Notes: generated from the sequence alone by a model not told the origin. A DNA stretch of 64,000 nt from Bdellovibrio bacteriovorus (GCF_001592745.1 NZ_LUKD01000005.1:124001-188000), one strand, 5' to 3'. Numbered from the stretch's first letter, positions 1 to 8,024 are shown. Program-made: numbers and translations.

Positions 1-129
1 ATGACAAAGTATTGTGGTGTCAGCGCCATGGTTGTGAAGGCGTCTCCGATTCACTATGAGGTTTATGTCAACGAAGCGAAGGTCGGGGAGGCTTACGCGG
101 ATTTCAATCAGGAACCTGTCACGACATGA
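1..129 (+). CDS. C-terminal end of an unidentified protein (partial)
   Basis: The first frame is open from base 1 and ends at TGA 127-129, giving a 42-residue tail. The TGA overlaps the ATG of the next gene as ATGA (126-129), so the two are probably translationally coupled. The visible residues show no motif I recognise. The real start lies upstream of the window, although an ATG happens to be at base 1, so a complete tiny gene cannot be strictly excluded. Confidence 0.55.
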   Translation: MTKYCGVSAMVVKASPIHYEVYVNEAKVGEAYADFNQEPVTT

Positions 130-530
130 TTTCTATTCAGATTCCTTTTCACGAAATGGACTTCACATACGCGCGGTCACGGGGGCCAGGTGGGCAGAAC
201 GTGAATCGCACGAATTCAGCAGCCATTTTACGATGGAATCTATGGGCCTCAACGTCTTTGACAGATGAATTGAAAGAGCGTTTAGGTCAAAAACTGAAAG
301 GCAAACTGACAGAAGAGGGAGATCTTATCGTGCGCAGTGATGTTCACCGCGATCAGGATCAAAATCGATCTGAATGTATTCGTCGTCTACATGAAACTTT
401 GAAGAAAGCGCTCTTCGTTCCGAAAAAGCGCATCGCTACAAAGCCTACTAAAAGTTCTCAACGCAAAAGACTTGAAAGCAAAAAACAGCACTCCGAGGTC
501 AAGTCTTTACGTCAGAAAGTTAAAATTTAA
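126..530 (+). CDS. arfB: ArfB/YaeJ-type peptidyl-tRNA hydrolase (ribosome rescue)
   Basis: ArfB releases the nascent chain from ribosomes stalled at the 3' end of broken mRNAs. The catalytic GGQ motif is at residues 22-24, inside GPGGQNVNRTNS, in a release-factor-like domain of about 105 residues. The last 35 residues are rich in Lys and Arg, like the ArfB tail that enters the empty mRNA channel. The length of 134 residues matches ArfB (about 140) and not a full release factor (about 360). The ATG overlaps the stop of the upstream gene (ATGA). Its stop is one base from the stop of the convergent MFS gene, leaving no room for a terminator between them. Confidence 0.93.
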   Translation: MISIQIPFHEMDFTYARSRGPGGQNVNRTNSAAILRWNLWASTSLTDELKERLGQKLKGKLTEEGDLIVRSDVHRDQDQNRSECIRRLHETLKKALFVPKKRIATKPTKSSQRKRLESKKQHSEVKSLRQKVKI

Positions 531-531
531 T

Positions 532-1800
532 CTAAACAACAGGCTCTGCAAGATGAGCGTCGGCGGATTTTGTTGGCGATGTTTCAACCGCTTGAATCTT
601 TTTTGAAAGATAAATCGCCACAAATGTGAAAGCCACGGCGACGTAACCGACTATGTTATAGTTTTCGAGTTGTCCCGTCACATTGGTCGTTACGATCCAG
701 CCTGCGATATAACTAGAAACCGCAGACGAAAGCTGCTGCACACAGCTGACGATACTCATAAAGCTTCCACGAGTTTGTGGCAGGGCCGTTCCAGACACCA
801 ATGCAGTGGCCGGAATCATGCGCCCTCCCGACGAAACAAAGAAGAAGGCGCAAATAGCTAGAATAATCCAAAGAGGTGTCGGGCCTAAATGCGTGATCAC
901 CCAGTAAGGAAGCAAAGTGATTAAGGCGCCCCATAAAAACACTTTGTGCTTACCATAACGATCTGCCAAGCGACCGATCCAAGGGGACGTGAAGATCGTA
1001 AAGATCCCGCCAGTCATGTACATAAACGGAAGTTGTGCCTCGGTCATTCCGGCATTGGCCACCAATGAAGGTGAAAGAAAAGGGATGATCGCAAAGTGAC
1101 CAAACATCACCGAGGACATGAACAATAAAGCGCGACGCTGATTCTTGTTGTGAAGAATGCGAGTCAGAACCCGATGAGGTGGCTCCTTGGCGCGGGCTTC
1201 CATCAAATGCAAACGCATCGGAGGCACATGGAACCAAATGACTAAGCAGAGCGCTAAAGAGATCACGCCCAAAAACACAAAAGGAGCATGCCAAGAATAC
1301 TGATTTGCCAAGAACAAACTGAACGGCACGCCTAATACAGATGCCATTGAAAAGGATGTCATGATCACACCCATGGCGCTTCCACGGCGTTCGTAAGAAA
1401 TCGCATCACTGACGATAGAAAGAACAAGGGAACTTAAAACACCACCAAAGATTCCGGTCAATCCGCGAGCCAAAAGCAAGGTTTCGTAAGAGGGAGAAAC
1501 CCCGCACGCCACTGTGCCCAAAGAGAAACCAATAAAGAAAAATAAAAGACTCAGTTTGCGATCAAACTTATCCATAAAGAACGAAGCCATGAATCCGCTA
1601 ATGCCGGCACAGAATGTATACGATGACACAAGGAGTCCGAACTGATGAGGATTGATTGCAAACATGCGCATCAATTGCGGCCCCAACGGCATCATGATCA
1701 TGAAGTCGACGATAGAGCTGAATTGAATTGCTGCGAGAATGCCTAAGAGAATCTTTTCTTGCTTTGAAAACACGGCGGGGGTCCTTTTTGTTGACGCCAC
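532..1800 (-). CDS. Major facilitator superfamily transporter, exporter-like
   Basis: A 422-residue inner-membrane protein with about 12 hydrophobic segments, the standard MFS size. The conserved loop between helices 2 and 3 appears as MDKFDRK (about residues 76-82), and its pseudo-repeat between helices 8 and 9 as GRLADRYGKHK. It resembles the DHA1/AraJ-like proton-driven exporters of drugs or sugars; the substrate cannot be read from sequence. The start at 1800 is GTG with no clear ribosome binding site. A second in-frame GTG at 1773 follows AAGGA at about 9 nt and is a credible alternative that removes nine residues. It is divergent from the 1826 gene and tail-to-tail with arfB. Confidence 0.88.
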   Translation of the reverse strand: MASTKRTPAVFSKQEKILLGILAAIQFSSIVDFMIMMPLGPQLMRMFAINPHQFGLLVSSYTFCAGISGFMASFFMDKFDRKLSLLFFFIGFSLGTVACGVSPSYETLLLARGLTGIFGGVLSSLVLSIVSDAISYERRGSAMGVIMTSFSMASVLGVPFSLFLANQYSWHAPFVFLGVISLALCLVIWFHVPPMRLHLMEARAKEPPHRVLTRILHNKNQRRALLFMSSVMFGHFAIIPFLSPSLVANAGMTEAQLPFMYMTGGIFTIFTSPWIGRLADRYGKHKVFLWGALITLLPYWVITHLGPTPLWIILAICAFFFVSSGGRMIPATALVSGTALPQTRGSFMSIVSCVQQLSSAVSSYIAGWIVTTNVTGQLENYNIVGYVAVAFTFVAIYLSKKIQAVETSPTKSADAHLAEPVV

Positions 1801-1825
1801 TTAAAGTAACCGATAATTCATTTCT

Positions 1826-2215
1826 ATGGCAACAATTTGGAAGTTTACAAAATTCGTATTGGGACTTGTTCTCGTCATCGCGCTTGTGTGGGTTGTTATG
1901 GCGAATTACAGTGTTATTTTTTCTAAAACCATTATCGGAGAAATCACCGCTGTTGAGCGCGTAGAGCTGCCAGTTGCTTTGGTAACCAGAGCAGAAGGTG
2001 ATATTACCTCGAAAGTCTTTTCATTTGCGATCGGTATCAAAGATAGTAAGACCGGCGAAATCTACACCGCCTCTTCAGAAGATCGTCAATGGGCGGTGGC
2101 GCAAAAGGGACAATGTGCGGAAGCGGTGTTCCTGCCATACCCACCTTGGCAGTTTACAAAAAAAGATACTTTCTTCGGAGCTCGTTTAGTTCGTCTTTAC
2201 GAATGCGCGAAGTAG
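1826..2215 (+). CDS. Small membrane-anchored protein of unknown function
   Basis: 129 residues with one N-terminal hydrophobic segment (about residues 8-26) and a soluble remainder that should face the periplasm. The mature part contains a motif-poor beta-rich region and two cysteines near the C-terminus (QCAEAVF and YECAK) that could form a disulfide. No family recognised. No clear ribosome binding site precedes the ATG. It is followed after 10 nt by the TauE/SafE gene, so the three genes 1826-3430 look like one operon. Confidence 0.75.
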   Translation: MATIWKFTKFVLGLVLVIALVWVVMANYSVIFSKTIIGEITAVERVELPVALVTRAEGDITSKVFSFAIGIKDSKTGEIYTASSEDRQWAVAQKGQCAEAVFLPYPPWQFTKKDTFFGARLVRLYECAK

Positions 2216-2225
2216 GCCTTAGAAA

Positions 2226-3041
2226 ATGTTAGAGCTCTTGCTGTTCGCCACGGCTATCGGTGCTGGATTTTTAGGAGCCCTTTTGGGGCTCGGCGGTGGT
2301 TTGATTATCGTTCCTGTTTTGACTCTCGTGTATCACGTCAATATTCGATATGCGATTGCAGCAAGTTTGATCTCGATTGTGGCGACAAGTTCCGGTGCGG
2401 CGGCCAGTTACCTGAAAGACTCCCTGACTAATTTACGACTTGCGGTGTTTCTTGAAATCGGCACCGTGACGGGCGCCATTGTCGGATTTTTTATTGCTTC
2501 TTATATTCAGGCTCAGTTTCTATTTCTGCTTTTCGGACTCCTTTTATTATTTTCCGCTTTGATGATGTTTAGAAAAAGATCCGAACATCTCACAGCAGAA
2601 AACCACCCGTGGGCGCAATCTTTGAAGCTTGATGGCTCCTATCCAGAAGCTGATGGCAAATGGATGTCTTACAAAGTTCAGAACGTTCCTTTCGGTCTTT
2701 TTGCCATGTTTGGTGCGGGGATTCTTTCGGCCCTGTTGGGTATTGGCAGCGGCATCTTTAAAGTTCTGGCGATGGACGGCGCGATGAAGCTGCCGATTAA
2801 AGTCTCTTCAGCGACGTCAAATTTCATGATCGGGGTCACAGCTTCAGCAAGCGCGGGGGCTTATCTTTTACGTGGAGATATTCATCCGCAGATCGCAGCT
2901 CCGGTTGCTGTGGGGATTATTGTCGGCTCATTTGTTGGAGCAAAGGCCATGACGAAAATGCCTGCCAAAAGAATTCGACAGATCTTTGTGGTCGTTCTTG
3001 TAGTTGTTTCTGTGCAAATGATTATTAAGGGGCTTTCATGA
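2226..3041 (+). CDS. TauE/SafE family membrane permease (anion/sulfite exporter family)
   Basis: 271 residues, highly hydrophobic, with the internal duplication typical of TauE/SafE (formerly DUF81): the glycine signature GLGGGL (residues 21-26) recurs as GIGSGI (residues 172-177), each after a hydrophobic segment. Family members move small anionic sulfur compounds such as sulfite, sulfoacetate or taurine products across the inner membrane; the substrate here is not determinable. Its stop overlaps the start of the next gene (ATGA at 3038-3041), a DUF1634 protein that commonly accompanies TauE/SafE. Confidence 0.9.
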   Translation: MLELLLFATAIGAGFLGALLGLGGGLIIVPVLTLVYHVNIRYAIAASLISIVATSSGAAASYLKDSLTNLRLAVFLEIGTVTGAIVGFFIASYIQAQFLFLLFGLLLLFSALMMFRKRSEHLTAENHPWAQSLKLDGSYPEADGKWMSYKVQNVPFGLFAMFGAGILSALLGIGSGIFKVLAMDGAMKLPIKVSSATSNFMIGVTASASAGAYLLRGDIHPQIAAPVAVGIIVGSFVGAKAMTKMPAKRIRQIFVVVLVVVSVQMIIKGLS

Positions 3042-3430
3042 CGGTGCAATCTGTGAACTCGGAAGAGAAAACATTGAACCGCTTGGAATATCGTATCAGC
3101 CAGCTTTTGCGTAGTGGTGTCTTGTTTGCGGGAATCTTTCTTTTGGTAGGTTGGTTGTGGATGTGGTGGAAAGGGGAGCAAAGTCTTTCCTCTTTCACTG
3201 AGTATCAACCGACATCCTTGTTTGAGAATCTGCAATGGGCTTTGCTTATGCAAGATCGCGCGATGCTTATTTCCTATGCGGGATTGATTGTTTTGGTATC
3301 GCTACCTGTTCTGCGTGTGTTCCTGACGGGAATTCTTTTTATTAAGCAAAAAGAAAACAAGCTTGCGCTGATGGCGTTCACGGTCTTTATCATTTTAATT
3401 GGCAGCTTCTTTTTAGGAATTGATCTTTAA
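3038..3430 (+). CDS. DUF1634 family membrane protein
   Basis: 130 residues with three predicted membrane segments (about 28-48, 82-102 and 108-126). The N-terminus begins with a conserved-looking LNRLEYRISQLLRSGV stretch leading into the first helix, as in DUF1634 proteins. That family is usually encoded next to a TauE/SafE permease, as here with a 4-nt overlap, and probably forms an accessory subunit; this role is inferred from context. Its TAA at 3428-3430 overlaps the stop of the convergent transposase-like gene. Confidence 0.85.
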   Translation: MTVQSVNSEEKTLNRLEYRISQLLRSGVLFAGIFLLVGWLWMWWKGEQSLSSFTEYQPTSLFENLQWALLMQDRAMLISYAGLIVLVSLPVLRVFLTGILFIKQKENKLALMAFTVFIILIGSFFLGIDL

Positions 3431-4323
3431 GAACTGCCCCCTTTGCCTGTGGCAAGGCGGCGATTATGAAGCAGAGCATAGAGAGCAATGTGTCCCGCTA
3501 ATTGATCGGCTCTCTTAGTCGTACACCAGGTTTTTCTAAAGAGCCTATTTATATGGGCTCTAAACATCGCACAAGTGTGATTCAAACTAAAAATCGGATC
3601 CCACTTGAGCTTCTTTAATTCCCCCTGGCCAACGATAGCTCCTCTTCCGCCTAAGATAGTTTCGTGTCGGGCTTTCGGGAAATACCTTTTTACATCTTTT
3701 GGGTAATAAGGATTTGAATCTGATCGTATAAGCGCTGTTGGTGAAACAAAGGATCTCATCTCTGAAAATAACTTTTTACGAGCCTGGGATCGGTGATCTG
3801 CCCGAGGTCCGTACTTCTTCCTCGCAAAAGCAGCTATTCTTCCTTTGGCTGGCATTTGCGCAACTTCAAACCCTAAGATTCTCCTTGTTCGATATTCAAC
3901 CATCAAAGTTACTGAAAGCGGCTTGCACTTTGTATGTTCAAAAGTTTCCAAGTCATCGAATTCAACTTCAGTACAGGGCTGAAACTTTTGATTCCATCCT
4001 TTGAGTTCTTCTTTTGCTGTAGTTATGGCGAATCGAAACTTTCGAACCACCGTTTTTGGATTGATCTTTAGTATCCGTGCGGCTTCTCGTTGACTCACTC
4101 CTCCAGTTAATAGGTCACAGATAGCTTTGTTAAGGTGTCTTTTCTTCTGGCTTTTCAAGGGACTTGTGGTCGCTGCAGAAAAGCTTTTTTTGCATGGAAA
4201 ACACCAGAATCTAGTCAGATGCTGACCATCCGACTTGCGATAGTATGAACCAAGCTTACGAATCGTCCGAGAGGCAGATCGTTTGTTTCTTTGGGTGTGG
4301 CAATATGGGCATTTGAACTTCAT
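3427..4323 (-). CDS. IS1-like transposase, solitary copy
   Basis: 298 residues from the ATG at 4323, which puts the zinc-binding CPYC at the N-terminus (MKFKCPYC); an upstream ATG at 4362 would add 13 hydrophobic residues and is less likely. Order of parts: CxxC...CxxC zinc ribbon (about 4-48), helix-turn-helix (GVSQREAARILKINPKTV), then a DDE-type core with FDDLETF and IRSDSNPYYPK. The C-terminal RKTWCTTKRAD resembles the end of IS1 transposase. The third acidic residue is not obvious: where IS1 has VERHN, this has FSLNH. No terminal inverted repeats flank it, and its stop overlaps the stop of the DUF1634 gene, so it is a lone gene and not a whole element. Confidence 0.8.
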   Translation of the reverse strand: MKFKCPYCHTQRNKRSASRTIRKLGSYYRKSDGQHLTRFWCFPCKKSFSAATTSPLKSQKKRHLNKAICDLLTGGVSQREAARILKINPKTVVRKFRFAITTAKEELKGWNQKFQPCTEVEFDDLETFEHTKCKPLSVTLMVEYRTRRILGFEVAQMPAKGRIAAFARKKYGPRADHRSQARKKLFSEMRSFVSPTALIRSDSNPYYPKDVKRYFPKARHETILGGRGAIVGQGELKKLKWDPIFSLNHTCAMFRAHINRLFRKTWCTTKRADQLAGHIALYALLHNRRLATGKGGSS

Positions 4324-4400
4324 GGTTATCAACAATGGCAAGTACAGAGCCAGGAAGTTCAAATTTCGTTTACACAGAATAAGGGTGCAGTTTTTGATCT

Positions 4401-4610
4401 TTAAAAAAGCTTATTCGCTAAATACAGCGGCAACAGAATATATAAAGTCACATCACGAATCAGGTAATAGGCAAAGAAGACGGCAAAAAACTTCCACCCA
4501 TAGCGTTTAATCACGCCTTTAAGGCCGCTTTCGCGAAAGACCTTCTTGGCTTCGCGGACGACTTTGGGAGTCATGCGGTCAAGCAATGGAGGTTTTGAGG
4601 AATTTGCCAT
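4401..4610 (-). CDS. Small single-pass membrane protein, unknown
   Basis: 69 residues: a basic, soluble N-terminal half (KVVREAKKVFRESGLKGVIKRYG) and one hydrophobic segment at about residues 41-64. Comparable small proteins are often called hypothetical membrane proteins; no function can be named. The ATG at 4610 is preceded by AAGGGG at 8 nt. That site is the 3' arm of a stem-loop and is followed by six T bases before the ATG, an arrangement described separately. It appears to be a single-gene unit. Confidence 0.7.
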   Translation of the reverse strand: MANSSKPPLLDRMTPKVVREAKKVFRESGLKGVIKRYGWKFFAVFFAYYLIRDVTLYILLPLYLANKLF

Positions 4611-4666
4611 AAAAAAGGCCCCTTAACTGAAGTCTTCTCTCCTTTATAAGAGCTTAGTTTAAGGGG
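4611..4666 (-). promoter_or_regulatory. Leader stem-loop hiding the ribosome binding site of the 69-residue gene
   Basis: Bases 4619-4626 pair with 4659-4666 (8 bp, CCCCTTAA with TTAAGGGG), extended by about four more pairs past a bulge. Read on the minus strand, the 3' arm is the AAGGGG ribosome binding site. It is followed by CC, six T and the ATG at 4610. The hairpin could sequester the site or act as an intrinsic terminator right before the gene. Confidence 0.5.
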
Positions 4667-4794
4667 TCAAGTAAAAGGGCAGGACCGCAAAGAGGGGTTT
4701 TCGCGGGAGCCTGCTTCTATATCCTTATTTCATTCTTGATGGTGCGTTTTGTCAATGCTGGTAGGTCCTCGGGCGTGGGCCTAGAATTTCAAAT

Positions 4795-5280
4795 ATGAAC
4801 ATGAAAAATTTCAAACTGACAGCATTTGTGAATCTTTACGGTCTTTTAAAAATTCCGTTGGTTTTATTCGTCAATCCACGCGTGATTGAGTCGACAGCGC
4901 AACGTTTCGTTTTAAAAATTCCTTTAAACTATAGGACTAAGAATCATCTTAATTCCATGTACTTTGGAGCTTTAGGAATAGGTGCTGAACTTTCAATTGC
5001 CGCAGCCGCCGTGGTGGCGATTTCTGAAAGTAAGCAGAAAATTGATTTTATTTTTAAAGATTTCTCAGGTCAGTACATCAAACGTGCCGACGGTGATGTG
5101 CATTTTATTTGTGATGAAATCGAAGCGGTTCGCAGTTTGATTGAAGAATCAAAAACCAACCCGGCTCGTCTTGAAAGAAAGATGAAAGGGTACGCCGTTG
5201 TGCCGAAATCCAATCCGACCGAGCCCGTAATGACTTACGAGCTCACTCTGTCGGTGCGTAACAGATCAATCAAGTCCTAG
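4795..5280 (+). CDS. DUF4442 (hotdog-fold, thioesterase-like) protein
   Basis: 161 residues. The stretch RTKNHLNSMYFGAL (about residues 43-56) matches the NH-x-x-S/T-M-x-x-GAL signature of DUF4442/PaaI-like hotdog proteins, where the Asn-His and following helix form the acyl-CoA site. The family is thought to hydrolyse or bind acyl thioesters, but no substrate is known here. The ATG at 4795 is closely followed by a second ATG at 4801; neither has a strong ribosome binding site. The last 15 bases overlap the convergent nitronate monooxygenase gene. Confidence 0.8.
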   Translation: MNMKNFKLTAFVNLYGLLKIPLVLFVNPRVIESTAQRFVLKIPLNYRTKNHLNSMYFGALGIGAELSIAAAAVVAISESKQKIDFIFKDFSGQYIKRADGDVHFICDEIEAVRSLIEESKTNPARLERKMKGYAVVPKSNPTEPVMTYELTLSVRNRSIKS

Positions 5281-6264
5281 GCTTGAAAGATTTTTTACGC
5301 TTTCATCATATTCGGTGATGAGTTTTTCATAAATCTCTTTCACGCTCAGAATTTCCTCCACCAGACCCACGGATTGGCCGGCTGTCCAAACAGTTTTCCA
5401 AGTGGGTTTGCTGGCGGCTTCTTCTAAAGACTTCATTCCCATAAGATGAATCAGCGGCACCATGTATTTCTTTGTCATCTTATGGTCTTTTAGAACTTTC
5501 ATCGCCCAAGGTAAATCCGTCCCGATTTTTTGCACATAAGGAGTGTTGATGACGGCCGCGGGAGTCCCAGACACTCTTGTCGTCATAACAATATCCTCAG
5601 GAGTGGATTTGATAATGGCTTCTTTGTAGGCTTCATCCACTTGTGCTTCATAGCTGGCAATGAATCTCGTTCCTACGCTCACGCCGGAGGCTCCTAAAGC
5701 TAAAACAGCAGACATCATCGAGCCGTGTGAAATTCCACCGGCAGCCACAATAGGAATTTGCAAACGAGTTTTGAGCCAAGGAATTAATACCAAAGGAGAA
5801 ATAGGCCCAGCATGTCCGCCAGCGCCACTGGATACCGCAATCACACCATCAGCGCCCATGTCTTGTACTTTCAAAGCGTGCTCTAAGTTTGTAACGTCAC
5901 AAAGAACTTTCGCTCCGTTTTTATGTGCTTCTTTAATCACCTCTTTGGGGCTTCCTAAGGAGGTAATAAAAAGTTCCACTCCATTGTCTAAGGCGTGTTT
6001 GAGGTCCTCGTTTTGGCGTGCATTGCTTTTATTAACGATGATGTTAACGCCGATAGGTTTTTTCGTGCGACTTTTGATTTCTTTCAAAGCTTCGACGTAT
6101 TTTTCAATCGGACGATAATTCAAGGCGGGGAAGGTTCCGATGCCACCGCTTTCACTGGCCTGAACGACGATGTCGGCGTTGCTCACTAGAAACATCGGTG
6201 CCGCGATGATGGGGTAATCGATCTTCATCATCTCCGTGAATGGCGTCTTGATTTTCTTTAACAT
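5266..6264 (-). CDS. Nitronate monooxygenase / 2-nitropropane dioxygenase family flavoprotein
   Basis: 332-residue TIM-barrel FMN enzyme of the NMO family, which oxidises alkyl nitronates such as propionate-3-nitronate. Diagnostic pieces include YPIIAAPMF at residues 17-25, GVNIIV, the FMN phosphate-binding IVAAGGISHG (about 173-182), and SSGAGGHAGP with the active-site-region His of class I/II enzymes. Related fatty-acid-synthesis enzymes (FabK) share this fold, so the assignment is to the family, not to a proven substrate. It lies 75 nt downstream of a TetR gene in the same direction, separated by a hairpin that contains its own AGGAGG ribosome binding site, which suggests linked control. 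Confidence 0.9.
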   Translation of the reverse strand: MLKKIKTPFTEMMKIDYPIIAAPMFLVSNADIVVQASESGGIGTFPALNYRPIEKYVEALKEIKSRTKKPIGVNIIVNKSNARQNEDLKHALDNGVELFITSLGSPKEVIKEAHKNGAKVLCDVTNLEHALKVQDMGADGVIAVSSGAGGHAGPISPLVLIPWLKTRLQIPIVAAGGISHGSMMSAVLALGASGVSVGTRFIASYEAQVDEAYKEAIIKSTPEDIVMTTRVSGTPAAVINTPYVQKIGTDLPWAMKVLKDHKMTKKYMVPLIHLMGMKSLEEAASKPTWKTVWTAGQSVGLVEEILSVKEIYEKLITEYDESVKNLSSLGLD

Positions 6265-6309
6265 AAAAAAACCCTCCTGAAGTCCTTTTTAAGGATACGA
6301 GGAGGGTTT
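6265..6309 (-). promoter_or_regulatory. Terminator-like hairpin that sequesters the nitronate monooxygenase ribosome binding site
   Basis: AAACCCTCCT (6269-6278) pairs perfectly with AGGAGGGTTT (6300-6309), with an inner TCCTT/AAGGA stem at 6283-6295. On the minus strand the 3' arm is AGGAGG, a perfect ribosome binding site, 8 nt before the ATG at 6264, and a run of T fills the gap. The structure could terminate tetR transcription, block translation, or both. Confidence 0.65.
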
Positions 6310-6339
6310 GAAGAGGCAAGGGAATTCTTAGTTTTAATC

Positions 6340-6966
6340 CTAAGGATTCAAGTAACGACGGATCAATAAGAACACTTCTTTTTTGATCGCATCTTCACGC
6401 TCTTGCGATTGCGGGCCTAATAAAGCCAGATGCAAAATATTATTAAAGCAGCTGACGATGAAAAGAGCCATCATGTCACGATCGCGACCAGGAATTGGTG
6501 GCATGTGAGCTAATACCGCTTTTTGATAATGTTCAAAGAACACACGGCGGGTATCCCAGTAGTCCAGCATCCCTTGTACGCCTTGCAATGCCGTTCTTAG
6601 GGGGCGGTTGTCGTGGAAACGTGTGAACCCGATGTCAATAAATGCATGAACTTTGGAATCCAAGTCTGTGGCTTGAAGCTTTGCTAAGTTTTCCTCGATA
6701 TAAGCGAGGTCTTTTTGCAAAAGGTCATCAATAACCGCAGCAACAATGGCTTCTTTGTTTGCGAAGAATTGATAAAGAGAACCGATACTCACTCCGGCCA
6801 TTTCTGCGATTTTATCTGTCGTAATCGCATGATACGGCTCTTGAACGAGAAGTCGGGCACAAGATTCCACAATGCTCGCAACGGTCTCTTTGGAACGTTT
6901 TTGAACCGGAATTTTGAGCATATATTTCTTTTCAGGACTTGTGTGGCTGATAGGAGCAGCACCCAT
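6340..6966 (-). CDS. TetR family transcriptional regulator
   Basis: 208 residues from the ATG at 6966, chosen because AAGGAGG sits 5-6 nt upstream; an ATG at 7008 would add 14 residues but has no ribosome binding site. The N-terminal helix-turn-helix (ITTDKIAEMAGVSIGSLYQFFANKEAI, about residues 49-74) is classic TetR, and the remaining helices form the ligand and dimer domain. It is the first gene of a pair with the nitronate monooxygenase, so it probably controls that gene and itself; the ligand is unknown. Confidence 0.9.
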   Translation of the reverse strand: MGAAPISHTSPEKKYMLKIPVQKRSKETVASIVESCARLLVQEPYHAITTDKIAEMAGVSIGSLYQFFANKEAIVAAVIDDLLQKDLAYIEENLAKLQATDLDSKVHAFIDIGFTRFHDNRPLRTALQGVQGMLDYWDTRRVFFEHYQKAVLAHMPPIPGRDRDMMALFIVSCFNNILHLALLGPQSQEREDAIKKEVFLLIRRYLNP

Positions 6967-7505
6967 AACTTCCTCCTTTCGAGGCTTATAAACTTTGCTC
7001 GTGTTCATATTCGGTCTTTAAGGGTTAATATTCAATACTAGTAACCAAAGTATCGATTAGCAGTACCACGGTGCCGACAGGGAGTACGTCTTTACTGAAT
7101 TTTAACATAAATCACGAACGTTAGTCTCATTTTAGTCCAGAGACCTTTAAGTCCAGCAATATTACTAGACCGCAATCAAAAATCGAATGAAATACGAAAT
7201 TTATAATATCTTCTGCCTAATAAATCACAAAAATCATCTCTGAAATTTCAGTTTCATAATGTAGATCCGTGGATCCTTCATCATTTTTTTGCCAACGATC
7301 GACATCAAAATACCCAAAAATGGGCTGTTTTAGCTTCTTTCGTAGTATGAATGAAGCGTCTTCTGGCGCGCTGCGCATGTTGTATTTTCCGCGGCTCCTC
7401 ACATTTTCGCTTCTAACAATTGTGAGGCGAAAATAAATTTGAATCATGATCTGCATCATCGACATGCGAGGCCGTATTCACGAAACTGACTGTAGGAGGC
7501 TTCGC
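6967..7505. other. 539-nt intergenic region between divergent tetR and luxR-type genes
   Basis: AT-rich and without a credible gene; the longest frame in it (minus strand, about 82 codons) lacks a ribosome binding site and a family signature. It must hold both divergent promoters. The only clear structure is an 11-bp inverted repeat, 7403-7413 with 7424-7434 (one G-T pair), about 70 nt before the LuxR-type start. Confidence 0.5.
7403..7434. promoter_or_regulatory. Inverted repeat upstream of the LuxR-type gene
   Basis: ATTTTCGCTTC (7403-7413) and GAGGCGAAAAT (7424-7434) form an 11-bp stem with one wobble pair and a 10-nt loop. It may be an operator for the downstream regulator or a weak terminator. 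No T run follows on the plus strand. Confidence 0.4.
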
Positions 7506-8024
7506 GTGAATCTGAATGAAATGCTCAATGCTGAAACAAGTATGGGTAAAAAACTGGGTGTCTGTGTAAAGGATTTAGAACAACGGGTTCTCTTTCAGAA
7601 CGACAACTCCATTAAGACCTGCGGCCCTATGGCCGGACAAATCTGCAATAAGACCTGCAATGCCCTCTGCAAGAAAATCGATGAATGTGCGGCGGTTTCT
7701 CCCGGTATGCATCTTTTCAAAGATCATGAGATCGATGGTCAAAAAGTCGATATCACAATCGTGAATGATGGCGAGCGTATCATGACATTCATGTACCTTC
7801 TTGAAAACCAGCAAGAATCTAAACTGAAGCAAGAAGCCTTCTTCCGAGAAAAAGGTTTAACGAAGAGCGAGCTGCGAATTATGAGCATGGTGTTAGACGG
7901 GCACACGAATGCGGCGATTGCCGAGAAGCTTTTCATTTCTAAGGCGACGCTAAAAACGCATTTAAATAATATTTATAAAAAACTTCCAGACTCGATGCGC
8001 CCGTCACAGGGACGCGGTGCCTAA
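7506..8024 (+). CDS. LuxR-type DNA-binding regulator with a Cys-rich sensor region
   Basis: 172 residues from the GTG at 7506, chosen because AGGAGG (7494-7499) is 6 nt upstream; an ATG at 7446 has no such signal. The C-terminal 60 residues are a LuxR/FixJ helix-turn-helix (LTKSELRIMSMVLDGHTNAA, then KLFISKATLKTHLNNIYKKL). The N-terminal part is not a receiver domain: it carries five cysteines spaced C-x7-C-x3-C-x3-C-x5-C at about residues 39-61, which could bind an Fe-S cluster or metal, and sits in a small sensor-like domain. Its stop overlaps that of the convergent stress-protein gene by 4 nt. Confidence 0.85.
   Translation: MNLNEMLNAETSMGKKLGVCVKDLEQRVLFQNDNSIKTCGPMAGQICNKTCNALCKKIDECAAVSPGMHLFKDHEIDGQKVDITIVNDGERIMTFMYLLENQQESKLKQEAFFREKGLTKSELRIMSMVLDGHTNAAIAEKLFISKATLKTHLNNIYKKLPDSMRPSQGRGA

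Noticed and set aside
7217-7465. Minus-strand frame of about 82 codons in the tetR-luxR gap
   Set aside because: No ribosome binding site, odd composition and no family signature; it crosses the promoter region of the LuxR-type gene.
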